28,035 nucleotides of DNA from CAZKUN01 sp964555935 (GCA_964555935.1 CAZKUN010000107.1:1-28035), one strand, 5' to 3'. Positions 16,646 through 25,731 are shown, counted from the stretch's first letter. The notes: a model not told the origin generated them from the letters alone. Program-made: numbers and translations.

Positions 16646-18825
16646 GCGGCAAGTACGTGGGAGCCGTCCGGCAGTTCTACGACGGGATCCTCGACCGCAG
16701 TCCCCATATCGACGATAGAAGCCTGACGACGGACACGCCACTGTTCCCGAACGCGCTATCTGTCGATGGCGCCGAATGGCCGCCGCCCTTCGCCGAGTAC
16801 ACCGGCGAGGTCTACTCCAACATGGCGATCCAGGGCCCCCTGCTGCGTGGGCTGGCGAGCCTTTCTCGCCTGACCGGTGAGACGCGGTACCGGCGGGCGG
16901 CGGACGAATCGTTGCGGTTCCTGATCACGCGCTACCAGTTCCCGCAGACGGGGCTACTCCCGTGGGGAGGGCACGTGGCGCTAGACCTCACGACCGGCCT
17001 GGCATCGGGGATGGACTGCCCGGGCATGTGGGCGCAGCACGAACTCAAGGCGCACCAGCCGCCGTTTGGGATGATGTGGGATGTCGACGCCGCGGGGACC
17101 AGGCGATTCATCGAGGGCTTCTGGCGCGAGCACGTTCGCGACGACGGGTCGTACATGTTCAGCCGTCACGGCGACTTGGCCGGCGCGATGTCGGGCTGGT
17201 TCTGGGAGCACCTCGTGCGTGGAAACGACGGTTGCCAGTTCATGACGTCGGCCCTCGACTTGGCAACGTGTGCGGCGCTGATGTGGGAGAAGACGGGGCG
17301 GCGCGGGTGGTTGGACCGCGCCCTCGGCATGATTGCGAACTTCGAGGAAAGTCGCGATCCCGCGACCGGCCTGGGCGCCACGTCGTTTACGCGAGGGAGC
17401 CGCCCGGCGGTCCTCGAGCGGCACTGCCTCAGCCGCTACACGAAGTGCGCGAGTATCGGCCTCCGGCTGGGAGAACGGATCGGCGAGGAAGGCGAGTTCT
17501 TCATCCGCACGGCGCTCAACGACCTGCTCGCCTTCGGGCGGCACGGCTACGACGAGGAAGACAACGGCTTCTTCATGCGGCGCTGGCTGGGCGATGGGTC
17601 TCGGATAGACCGCGTGGGCCGGAAACCCTTGGACCTCTCGGGGTACGGGGCAAGAGGCACCAACGACACGCGAAATCCCGGATTGCCAGGGCTTCTGTAT
17701 AGCTACGCGTTGGCCTGGCGGCTCACTGGCGAGACGGCGCTGCGCCCCACGATCGACCGCTTGCTCCAGCATCTCGGCTTCGATGATGACTTCGACTTCG
17801 CCCTCCAGGGGAGTGAGGGAAGCGCCTACATCCTGCAGGCTCTGCTCGAGCTAAGCGACGCCGACGAGGACAGACGCTGGCTCGACTTGGCTCACGCGGT
17901 CGCCGAGACGAGCGTGGCGAGATTCACCGGGGATCAGGGGCACTTCTTCGATTGGCCGGACTCATCCCTGTGCCGGTTGGGACAACGCCTGCCTCTCGCG
18001 CTGCTGCGTTTGGATGCCGTCGACCAGGGACGAGAGGATCTGGTCGATCCGGACCCCGGCGGCGGCACGTATCTCGACCCGAATCCCAAGATCCGCTGGC
18101 GATTCGACCGCCACGCGTACCAACTCGGGACGCCTCGATGCGCGTGTGTTGTGGGTGACCGCTACCCCCATGGTGGGGCGGCCGACGGCGTGTGGGACCG
18201 CGCGGGGATTCAGTCACTGAGTCTCGCAGCCGCGCCGGGCAATCTGTTCGAGGCCGGGCTCGGAGGGCTGGTCATCGAGCCGCTCGCGGACATCACCCCG
18301 AACTGCACCTTCGAGCTGCTTTCGCCTCGGACGCTGTTGCTGGAGAACACGAAGGAGCTGTGCGGGGAATCCGGGCGGGATGTGCCCGCGCTGATCTCGG
18401 CGGCGTACTCGCTCTCCGATGACCAGACCTTGGACCTCGATATCCAAGTGCAAGCGCTGCTTGTCGAGGGGGAGGACGAGCTGGTCATCCGCTGCGATAG
18501 CGCCCTCGCTCGTGATGCGGCAGTGGAGGAGGCGCCCGAGGGGCCTGGGGTCGCCGTGCGGCAGCGGAACTTGCGCGCCGTGATCATGGCGCACCCCGGA
18601 ACCAAGGCGCGACTCGCGCGCCCAGAGAGCAATCGCGTGGTGTTCGAATGGCGCGTACCCGTAACGACCGGTTCGGTCCATCGCCTGCGGTTACGCGTGG
18701 TCCTCGCCGCCGAGACGATCTATCTGGCCGCTGAGTGTCGGAGGTTTGCCCAGGAACCACCCCTCGACGTCGCGCGAATGCGCCGCGAAGCGGTCGCCAC
18801 GGCGCAGATGGTGACTACCACGTAG
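16642..18825 (+). CDS. Alpha/alpha-barrel protein, putative pectate-lyase-like or glycosidase, no signal peptide
   Basis: 727 residues, starting at the ATG that overlaps the previous stop. No signal peptide. Residues about 40-460 show repeated helical hairpins (LLRGLASLSRLTGETRYRRA; DLATCAALMWEKTGRRGWLD; LLYSYALAWRLTGETALRP), the pattern of an alpha/alpha toroid. Conserved-looking blocks are WGGH (108-111), HELK (133-136), RRFIEGFW (154-161) and FSRHGD (173-178). I recall this combination from planctomycetal proteins annotated as pectate lyase, so a role on uronic-acid oligosaccharides is possible; a GH88/GH105-type hydrolase is an alternative. Residues about 480-727 include a beta-sandwich (TFELLSPRTLLLENTKELCG). 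It is coupled to the 274-aa gene, and its stop lies 7 nt from that of the convergent DUF4838-CBM9 gene. The fold is moderately supported; the reaction is not proven. Confidence 0.72.
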   Translation: MSGKYVGAVRQFYDGILDRSPHIDDRSLTTDTPLFPNALSVDGAEWPPPFAEYTGEVYSNMAIQGPLLRGLASLSRLTGETRYRRAADESLRFLITRYQFPQTGLLPWGGHVALDLTTGLASGMDCPGMWAQHELKAHQPPFGMMWDVDAAGTRRFIEGFWREHVRDDGSYMFSRHGDLAGAMSGWFWEHLVRGNDGCQFMTSALDLATCAALMWEKTGRRGWLDRALGMIANFEESRDPATGLGATSFTRGSRPAVLERHCLSRYTKCASIGLRLGERIGEEGEFFIRTALNDLLAFGRHGYDEEDNGFFMRRWLGDGSRIDRVGRKPLDLSGYGARGTNDTRNPGLPGLLYSYALAWRLTGETALRPTIDRLLQHLGFDDDFDFALQGSEGSAYILQALLELSDADEDRRWLDLAHAVAETSVARFTGDQGHFFDWPDSSLCRLGQRLPLALLRLDAVDQGREDLVDPDPGGGTYLDPNPKIRWRFDRHAYQLGTPRCACVVGDRYPHGGAADGVWDRAGIQSLSLAAAPGNLFEAGLGGLVIEPLADITPNCTFELLSPRTLLLENTKELCGESGRDVPALISAAYSLSDDQTLDLDIQVQALLVEGEDELVIRCDSALARDAAVEEAPEGPGVAVRQRNLRAVIMAHPGTKARLARPESNRVVFEWRVPVTTGSVHRLRLRVVLAAETIYLAAECRRFAQEPPLDVARMRREAVATAQMVTTT

Positions 18826-18832
18826 CGGCGCG

Positions 18833-21800
18833 TCAGTCTTCGTAGAGCTTGATGCTCTTGGCCTCAAGCGTGAACTCCGCGCCCGGCACTATGATGACGG
18901 TGATACCGAGACCGTAGAAATCCGATATCTTCTCGATTTGGGTGCCGTCCCTGTCCTTAGTTTGCCTGAGGTTCAGGACGGTCCAATCCTGTGTCTCCAC
19001 GGCCGTCGTCGGGTTGGCTGATGGGTTGTAGTCGACTTGCAGCTTCTCCCAGTCTTTCGACCGCACCCACGCCTGCGCCGACTCCACGCCCTTCCCGTTG
19101 AAGCGGACGGGCCACTTGACGGTGATTGGGTTCTCGATCGTCGCGCCAGTCCCATTCGCGTAGAACCCCAGCGTCGCCGGGCCCTCGGCATCCGCCGGGA
19201 ACGTGACCGTGAAGGTGGTCACCCCGCCTTCGGATGACACGTTCACATCGGCTTCGGGGACGTGCTCGGACCAGAGCGAGGGGTTGCTCAGTTCGAAGTC
19301 GAGCAGAGGCTCGCGCGGGAACGCCAGGACGCCGAAGGTCTCCGTCTTGAAGAACGGTTGGCCCATTGTGGGCGACCAGCCGTAGTAGCGCTCCGAGCCG
19401 TCATCGCGATCGCGGTTGCGGTAGAAGTTGACGGCCCAACTATCGCCGGGCTTCGGCGCTATCGCGCCCATCGATGCGAACGGGAGCCTGATCTCGAACT
19501 GAAATCCGTTGCCGAGGGGCGTCTCCTCGTGCTCGAAATCCATGTCGAACGCCTTGTCCAGGTCGCGAGCGTGAAGCGGCATGTGGCTGTCGAGTACCTC
19601 GCCTCGGGCGTTGAGCATGATCTGGTAGAAGCGCCCGCGCTGGTCCAGTTGGGCCTCGTCGTCGCCGGCTCTGTTCGGGCACATGAATATCTCGATGGAG
19701 TCATAGTCGCAGACCTGATCGTCGCGCTTCAGCGGCTCGGGGGGGAGGACCATTGTCTCGGGCTCGAAGACCCGCCCCGCAATGTAGATGTGCTCGTCAT
19801 CGTAGGCGGTCATGACCTCGGTGCGAACTGTCGCGTCCTTGCCGGTCATGCTCTCCTTCAGACTGACCGAGGCGTAGCCGGTCCAGTCATCCAGCGAACC
19901 GTCGATGGTGATGGGGTCCCCCGCGCGCTCGCAGTCGGCAACTTGGGCGACGTTCTCGTCGAAGTGCTTGCCTTGGGTAAAGAACTTCTTCGTCGCCTCG
20001 TTGTACCAGACCATCCTGTCGTGGTAGATGGATCCCTCGGTCGTCTTCCCGAGGGCGGCTTGCAGCAGGGATTGCAGTTCACCCCGGACGTCGGTGGGGT
20101 AGTTCTCGGTCCAGTAGACGCTCTTAGGCATCGACCTCACGGGGCCGGTGCCGTACCGGAGTTGCACGTCCGGCGCATACGACCACTTGACGTTCTCCCA
20201 CCGGTCGATGAGGAGGTCGTGATATGCCTTCATCTCGCCGGCGGCGGGGCCGAACATCAGGGCCGAGTACTCATCGATCACGCCGTCGGGGTCGACATCG
20301 GGGTTCCATGCGATGGACTGAAACAGGTATAGCATCGTGACGTCGTGTGCCAGCAACATGTGCCATTGATCCAGAACCAGGCCGCCCAGTTTTTCGCGGT
20401 TTTTGCGATAGAAATCACTCAGTACGTGAGGCGCGAGGTACGGCATCTCCAGATTCTCGATCCGGATGTGCTGCGGGTAGTGGTGGTACATGACTACACC
20501 GCCGACCGACCTGTTGTAGAGATCGTCGACCAGGTCTTCCGCGAACTCGAGGTACTTGGGCTCCTTCCAATACACCTCAGGGACGTTGTGGAACACCTTC
20601 GAGAGCATGATGTTGTCGGGCAGGTCGAAGCCGTCGGGGATTTCATTTGCGCCATACAGGTTGTAGACCACCACCTTGCCAGGCCATTTCACTGCCGCGT
20701 ACCTGGCTAGCTTCCCCAGGTAGTGAAGCTCCTGAACGTATTTCGCGTGCAGGTGGCTGAACTTGGCGTTCAGCTCGGTGCACGTCTCGCAGAAGCATCC
20801 GGGGAATCCGTCGTTCGGGAACCAGTAGATATACCGTTCGTTGGGAACGCATCGGCGGTAGGTGAACTTGCGGTACTCCTCGCCCGTGCGATCGCCGAAT
20901 TGGTACCAATCGTCGATGTCTTGGACGTGCTGTTGAAAGCCAGCCTCGGAGGTGTAGCACCGCTGCGAGGATTGGTCTCCCTGTTCCCCCATCATCCGGG
21001 TTCCGTCTTCGCGCATGGCGAAGTACTCGGGCTTGTCCGCATAGAACTCGTGCCAGTAGCAGTCGGTATGTATCCCAATACTCAGTGATGCCGTGCTCCT
21101 GCGCCTCAGAGCGTTGTGCCGCCACTGGTATTTCACTGATGGGGCGGTATACATCTTGTCGAATGACTGGTACATCTCGTCGTTCCAGTTCCTGAAACCG
21201 AAGACTGGCGCGTCGCTATACGAGACCGCCGGCACGACGACCTCGCGTTCTTTCAGGTCGGGGATGAAGATGCCGACACGTCCCGGGCAGTACCAGCGGA
21301 TGCCGACGAATCTCTCAAGGAAATCGAGCGAGGCCATCGCCGTGCCGCGGCTGAAGGAAGACCGCGCCCAACTGATCGTTTGGCGGTCGGGGTGCAGGTT
21401 CTCCTTGAAGCCGTACTTCGGGTCGGCGTCTCTGCCGCAGAGGGCGATACCGTTGTCGAAGGAGACGACATTGAACCCATCGTATTCGTAGCCTTGCGCC
21501 TCGTCAGCCGCGGCGATGGAGTGCTCGTTCATCAGCGGGCCGATGTAGATGCCCGGCCGATCCGTCGTGTTGTCGTCGGCGACGATCTCGAACGCTCCGC
21601 CCGTCGCCAGGTCCAGGTGCTCTTTCACCAGCGTCGCGCACTCCAGATAATACGGGTTCGATGTGATCGTGATGATCTCGACCTGCGGCTCGCCGTCGGC
21701 GAACAGCACCAAGGGGGAACCGCCCTCCTCAAGCGTCAGCTCCACAGGCGTCAGGCCTTTGGACTCGTAGGGCGCCTCATAGATGGTCTTCAAGTGCGGA

Positions 21801-21967
21801 TTGCTTTGGTCCCGGTGCGGGCTGACGACGTAGTGATCGTCGTTGTACTCGGGCGTGTCCTCGTAGATCGGACGCTCGTAGGCAAGAGCGCTGTCCATGG
21901 TCGGCACGACCATCAGGCCTGCCGTCAACGCGAGAGCCAGAGCCAGGCGCGTCTTCTGTCTTCTCAT
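18833..21967 (-). CDS. Secreted DUF4838 protein with CBM9-like domain, paralogue of the gene at 12705
   Basis: 1044 residues. The ATG at 21967-21965 is chosen over an open frame extending to 22126, because GGAAG stands 8 nt upstream and a signal peptide begins there (LALALALTAGLMVVPTMDSALA, ending near residue 29). The N-terminal GH67/GH20b-type domain covers about 60-235 (GIYIGPLMNEHS, YDGFNVVSFDNGIALCGRD). DUF4838 covers about 250-580 with PNDGFPGCFCETC (Cys391, Cys393, Cys396). The CBM9-like domain covers about 680-890 (ITIDGSLDDWTGY, YDSIEIFMCPNR, WAVNFYRNRDRDDGS), and a last beta-sandwich about 900-1044. The same order and many identical blocks (REDGTRMMG, SSQRCYT, ERFVGIRWY) occur in the gene at 12705-15794, so the two arose by duplication. 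Its start is 4 nt after the stop of the upstream propeller gene, so they form an operon. Function as for other DUF4838 proteins: glycan-related, activity unproven. Confidence 0.87.
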   Translation of the reverse strand: MRRQKTRLALALALTAGLMVVPTMDSALAYERPIYEDTPEYNDDHYVVSPHRDQSNPHLKTIYEAPYESKGLTPVELTLEEGGSPLVLFADGEPQVEIITITSNPYYLECATLVKEHLDLATGGAFEIVADDNTTDRPGIYIGPLMNEHSIAAADEAQGYEYDGFNVVSFDNGIALCGRDADPKYGFKENLHPDRQTISWARSSFSRGTAMASLDFLERFVGIRWYCPGRVGIFIPDLKEREVVVPAVSYSDAPVFGFRNWNDEMYQSFDKMYTAPSVKYQWRHNALRRRSTASLSIGIHTDCYWHEFYADKPEYFAMREDGTRMMGEQGDQSSQRCYTSEAGFQQHVQDIDDWYQFGDRTGEEYRKFTYRRCVPNERYIYWFPNDGFPGCFCETCTELNAKFSHLHAKYVQELHYLGKLARYAAVKWPGKVVVYNLYGANEIPDGFDLPDNIMLSKVFHNVPEVYWKEPKYLEFAEDLVDDLYNRSVGGVVMYHHYPQHIRIENLEMPYLAPHVLSDFYRKNREKLGGLVLDQWHMLLAHDVTMLYLFQSIAWNPDVDPDGVIDEYSALMFGPAAGEMKAYHDLLIDRWENVKWSYAPDVQLRYGTGPVRSMPKSVYWTENYPTDVRGELQSLLQAALGKTTEGSIYHDRMVWYNEATKKFFTQGKHFDENVAQVADCERAGDPITIDGSLDDWTGYASVSLKESMTGKDATVRTEVMTAYDDEHIYIAGRVFEPETMVLPPEPLKRDDQVCDYDSIEIFMCPNRAGDDEAQLDQRGRFYQIMLNARGEVLDSHMPLHARDLDKAFDMDFEHEETPLGNGFQFEIRLPFASMGAIAPKPGDSWAVNFYRNRDRDDGSERYYGWSPTMGQPFFKTETFGVLAFPREPLLDFELSNPSLWSEHVPEADVNVSSEGGVTTFTVTFPADAEGPATLGFYANGTGATIENPITVKWPVRFNGKGVESAQAWVRSKDWEKLQVDYNPSANPTTAVETQDWTVLNLRQTKDRDGTQIEKISDFYGLGITVIIVPGAEFTLEAKSIKLYED

Positions 21968-21971
21968 GCAT

Positions 21972-24900
21972 TTACTTCCGGTGGTCCTTGATGAGATGGA
22001 AGGACGATTCGTAGAGATAATCACCGATCTTGGCGAGCTTGCGCGGGCGGGCACGATCGAGCAGCCCAACCCAGGCACATGCCCCGCGGTATCGCGCCTC
22101 GCCGACCCGCATCCCGATTGCTTCAACGAAATCGCTCTCTCTTGCGCTCACCGTCCAGTCGCTGCGATCGCCAATCTGATACGCCTCGCTGAAGGGATGC
22201 AGTTGGCAACCGTGGAGTCGGTCCGCGCGCCAGGGGGCTAGACCGAGCTGCGCCAGTTCCGAGAAGCGCTCCGGGTCCGCCGCCGAGTCGAAAGCGCGGA
22301 TCAGCGCCCGAGCGAAGATGCCGACATCCGCGGCCCAATAGCCCTCCTGGAGAATGGGCCACTCGGCGATCACCACCTTGGGCCTGAGCGACCGGATGGT
22401 CGCGACCAAGCTTCGCTCAGTGGGCTCAATTCCCTGCCAGTTCTGATAGAGATGACAGATGCGATGGGGCTCGCGCCGTCGCCCGCTCGGCATGTCGTTC
22501 ATGCTTCGGGTCCCCCGCATGCCGGCTTCCAGGCACCCAATGTTGTCGGTGGTGCGCCACATCTCGGCGGAATGGCTCCACAGATTCACCGGGCGTCCGC
22601 CGAACACGGTAGAGATGTCGTAACTGTCAGCCATGGCAACCCAGCACGTTGAGTTGACATGATGGCCGTGAGCTGTCCCGTAAAGAAGCCGTGGTTCTCC
22701 GCTCTCTCCGGACACAAGTTGCCAGTTCCGTTCGCCACGGCGCGCGATGGTGCCGAACTCACCCACTGCCCAGGCCACGCCTCCCGGGTCGAAGCACGCG
22801 TCGCGCAGAGCGACGCTCGTGGGACCCTCCTCGCGCGTCCACGTGCGGCCGCCGTCTTCGGTGCGGTATGCGATCGACCCCGGCTCGCCCACCAGGAGGC
22901 CTTGTCTTTCGTCGAGGAACCGCACGGCATTGAAGCGCATCGCATCGGCCGCGTCGTCAGATAGGCCCAGGTCGACTGACTGCCACGCTCGGCCTCCGTC
23001 GCGGGTGCGCATGAACGTGCCGCGGTCGCCCGCGATCCAGCCCTCACTGTGGCTCCGGAAGTGGATGCTCCGGATTGTCGCCGCGACACCAAATGGCGCG
23101 TCCTGCGTTGGAGCGTCCTGGCGACGCCATGTCCGGCCACCGTCGGATGTGGCGATGAGGGCCCCATACTCGCCCGCGGCCCAGCCGCGAACCTCGTCCA
23201 GGAAATGGACTGCCGACAGCCAGTTCCCCGTTCCGGTGTTCGCCAGATGCCTCCACGATTCTCCGCTATCGGTGGTCTTCAGGACGATCCCATACTCGCC
23301 CACGGCATAGCCCACGCGGTCATCGGCATAGCAGATGTCGCACAGGTAGCCTCCCCGGCCTGAGTAGACGGGAGCCCAATTCTCCCCGCCGTCGACCGTC
23401 GCCAGAATGATCCCGGCATTGCCGGAGATCGCCACGCGCTGGCTGCGCGGGCGCCCGCCAACAGCGAACCCTCGGCGCTCGTCGAGGAAGACCACCTTCT
23501 CCAACACGTGGTCTGTGTTGGATCGTTGAGCGGACCAAGTCGCGCCGCTATCGTTCGTGTGCCGAATCGTCCCGAGTCCGCCGACGGCCCAGCCCTTCTC
23601 TGGGGTGGCGAAGTGCACTCCCAGCAGGCCATCCCTCGCCGCGGTCGGCGAGGGTGCCCGCTCGAATCCCTCGTCCGTCTCGCCGGGAATCGTAACCGGG
23701 TCCACTGTCTCAGCCTGCGGGACCGGCCCTTCGAACCGGAGGAAGCCCAATCGCTCCAGCAGTCGGCATCGGCCATACTCCGGCGACCACGCGCTGATCT
23801 CGGAGCCTTGGCAAGTCGGGCTCTCGGCGTCTTGCGCGCCGCGCGCTCGTTTGAAGTTGCACCGCCACGTATCGGTGGCATGGTCCATCCCTCCGAGCGA
23901 GGCGAATGGGATCGCCAGAAACGCCTGCCAACGATGGGCGCTGATCTCAACCCGGACGCGAAGGTCCGGGTCCCAGCTTTCGTTCTCACACAAGGCCGAG
24001 ACGCCGTATGGATCGTGGTAGCGCCTCAGCACATCGCCTCGCGAGTTCACCAGGATCGTGTAGTAGCCCGCGTGGTTGACGTCCGCTCCCTCGATGCCTG
24101 GCGCAAGCATGACCTCGACGTAGTCGCCCCAGTCGAGGCCGAACGCCTCGCGGCGATCCAGATAGTTGGCCCGGCGGTTGTCCTCACCGTACTTGGCCAG
24201 TTCCTGTTCCCGGGTGACAACGCGCAGATTTGCCGCGTCATCGTCATGACAGGCGAACTGGACGTAGAGGAACTCCCGGTCATACGCGACGCGCGCATCG
24301 GTTTCCGAGGCCGGCTCGGCGCCTGTCTGATCGATCCAGAAATCGCTGACCGTCTCCGAATCAGCCCAGAGGTCATCGCAGAGATCGTCGACGCCGTCCC
24401 GCCTCGGCCTGACGGCCAGGCTCGGAGTATCTCGCGGCACGATGCGATCGATGTGAGGCAACTCAGATGCAATGTACGCGTGCCTCGGACCCGGATGATC
24501 GAACTCCTCCGGCGTCGACAGGAAGCGTCCCTCGCCCAACTCGTTGCCGGTCTGTCGGAAGAACGCTGATTCGGCGGACCGCGTCCATTCGGCCGGCTCG
24601 CCTCCTCGCTCCGGTCGCCGCCGGAAGAAGTCGACGCCCCACACGCTGCCATCAACGGCGAGCGGCTCCAAGTTCGCCAGCGGCACGGTCAGGTCGACGG
24701 CCCACCCGTCGCCGCCGTGGGTCACCTCGACCTTCGCGCCGGACTCCCAACATGGCCAGTACACGCCGTCATCCCATGGGTCGTAGAACGCGCCCACGAC
24801 CTGCCCAGTCGGAGCGATGGCTACGTAGTAGTAGCTCCCCTCGAGGTGGATGCGCGGCGCCCCCGATCTCGCGGGCGGCGCCGCCACCATCGGCAGCGGA

Positions 24901-25535
24901 TTCCCGACATGCCGCACGGGAGCGAGATGCGCCGGACAGTCGCCCGCCGCAACGGCAGTCAACGTGAGGAGCACGCAGTCGTCGGTGAAGATGCTCCGCG
25001 CCCGGTCACCGATTCCCTGAAGCCACTCGCGGAAACGATCCGGCCCGGTCACCCAGGCGTCTGTCTTCTGCAACGCCTCCGTGTTGCCGGACCACAGCGC
25101 CTCCGCATCTGGGTCGATCTGGTCTTCAGACATGAAGGAGACGTCCTGCGAGCGGCTCTCGAGGCACGTGATGCAAAGTCGGAGGTGGTCCTCCTCGACG
25201 CGGCAGGTCGCGTGGGTGGCGCAAGCTGCCGGAGTGCCCTTGAAGTCCCGAACGAAAGCGTCAACGCGCTTCTCGGGCAGACTGGCGGCGTTGAGAACAT
25301 CCAGGTCCGCCACCGACAGGTTCTGTCGGGCCAGACTCGGCGGCTCCTGAAGTTCCCACGCGTCTTCGTCCATCAGCCAACGCATCTCGTCGAGGGTGAT
25401 CCCGCACTTCTCCGCCACCACCGGCAGGATGTTGAAGCTGGCCCAATGATGGGTGCGGATGAAGTCCACGAATGACATGCCGTGGCGTTGCTGGATGGTG
25501 GCGTGCAGATGCGCCGTTGACTGGCGTTCCGTCAT
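21972..25535 (-). CDS. Two CBM9-like domains, Ycf48/BNR seven-bladed propeller and degenerate PIG-L-like domain in one protein
   Basis: 1187 residues from the ATG at 25535-25533, which has GGGAG 9 nt upstream; an in-frame ATG at 25610 would add 25 unremarkable residues. No signal peptide with either start. Residues 1-100 are mainly helical. Residues about 110-345 (VTHGGDGWAVDLTVPLANL, WGVDFFRRRPERGGE) and about 395-600 (WGDYVEVMLAPGIEG, WQAFLAIPFASLGG) are CBM9-like. Residues about 633-945 are a beta-propeller of the Ycf48/BNR type with six Asp-box repeats (TNDSGATW 660, TVDGGENW 713, TTDSGESW 754, TSDGGRTW 796, TRDGGRAW 844, TEDGGRTW 892) and a degenerate seventh (GERNWQLV). Residues about 945-1187 resemble PIG-L/LmbE N-deacetylases (LRPKVVIAEWPILQEGYWAAD, then RFSELAQLGLAPWRADRL), but the metal motif AHPDD reads AHGHHVN and the HxDH motif reads GYWAAD. 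It is first in an operon with the DUF4838-CBM9 gene. Role unknown; glycan recognition or scaffolding is inferred. Confidence 0.8.
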   Translation of the reverse strand: MTERQSTAHLHATIQQRHGMSFVDFIRTHHWASFNILPVVAEKCGITLDEMRWLMDEDAWELQEPPSLARQNLSVADLDVLNAASLPEKRVDAFVRDFKGTPAACATHATCRVEEDHLRLCITCLESRSQDVSFMSEDQIDPDAEALWSGNTEALQKTDAWVTGPDRFREWLQGIGDRARSIFTDDCVLLTLTAVAAGDCPAHLAPVRHVGNPLPMVAAPPARSGAPRIHLEGSYYYVAIAPTGQVVGAFYDPWDDGVYWPCWESGAKVEVTHGGDGWAVDLTVPLANLEPLAVDGSVWGVDFFRRRPERGGEPAEWTRSAESAFFRQTGNELGEGRFLSTPEEFDHPGPRHAYIASELPHIDRIVPRDTPSLAVRPRRDGVDDLCDDLWADSETVSDFWIDQTGAEPASETDARVAYDREFLYVQFACHDDDAANLRVVTREQELAKYGEDNRRANYLDRREAFGLDWGDYVEVMLAPGIEGADVNHAGYYTILVNSRGDVLRRYHDPYGVSALCENESWDPDLRVRVEISAHRWQAFLAIPFASLGGMDHATDTWRCNFKRARGAQDAESPTCQGSEISAWSPEYGRCRLLERLGFLRFEGPVPQAETVDPVTIPGETDEGFERAPSPTAARDGLLGVHFATPEKGWAVGGLGTIRHTNDSGATWSAQRSNTDHVLEKVVFLDERRGFAVGGRPRSQRVAISGNAGIILATVDGGENWAPVYSGRGGYLCDICYADDRVGYAVGEYGIVLKTTDSGESWRHLANTGTGNWLSAVHFLDEVRGWAAGEYGALIATSDGGRTWRRQDAPTQDAPFGVAATIRSIHFRSHSEGWIAGDRGTFMRTRDGGRAWQSVDLGLSDDAADAMRFNAVRFLDERQGLLVGEPGSIAYRTEDGGRTWTREEGPTSVALRDACFDPGGVAWAVGEFGTIARRGERNWQLVSGESGEPRLLYGTAHGHHVNSTCWVAMADSYDISTVFGGRPVNLWSHSAEMWRTTDNIGCLEAGMRGTRSMNDMPSGRRREPHRICHLYQNWQGIEPTERSLVATIRSLRPKVVIAEWPILQEGYWAADVGIFARALIRAFDSAADPERFSELAQLGLAPWRADRLHGCQLHPFSEAYQIGDRSDWTVSARESDFVEAIGMRVGEARYRGACAWVGLLDRARPRKLAKIGDYLYESSFHLIKDHRK

Positions 25536-25731
25536 CTCGTGGTCTCCCGAAGTCCCCGTGCTCGCGAGGCGGACGATACTGAGGCGCTGGTCCCCCATAT
25601 AACCCGCCAATCGGGGCAGGTGTCAAACGCTCGGTGCTCGCGGCTTTCGCGGTCGCGGTACAGGTTCCTGAGCCTCTGCTGATGAAGTGTTACAGCGAGT
25701 GATCTCGACCCATTGGACATTGGAGCGCGCG
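25536..25731. promoter_or_regulatory. Divergent intergenic region between the propeller gene and the beta-helix gene
   Basis: 196 nt separate the two divergent starts, so promoters for both are expected. Ribosome binding sites are visible (GGGAG leftward; TTGGAG rightward, 6-7 nt before the ATG). I see no clear -35/-10 pair, long inverted repeat or RNA gene. If the ATG at 25610 is used instead, the gap is 121 nt. Confidence 0.45.

Noticed and set aside
19262..20332. Plus-strand open frame (356 codons) opposite the second DUF4838-CBM9 gene.
   Set aside because: It is a shadow frame with an amino-acid mix typical of antisense G+C-rich DNA; the minus strand is clearly coding.
21968..22126. Extension of the DUF4838-CBM9 gene upstream of 21967 on the minus strand.
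   Set aside because: It would overlap the end of the propeller gene in another frame, is low in protein-like character and would bury the signal peptide.
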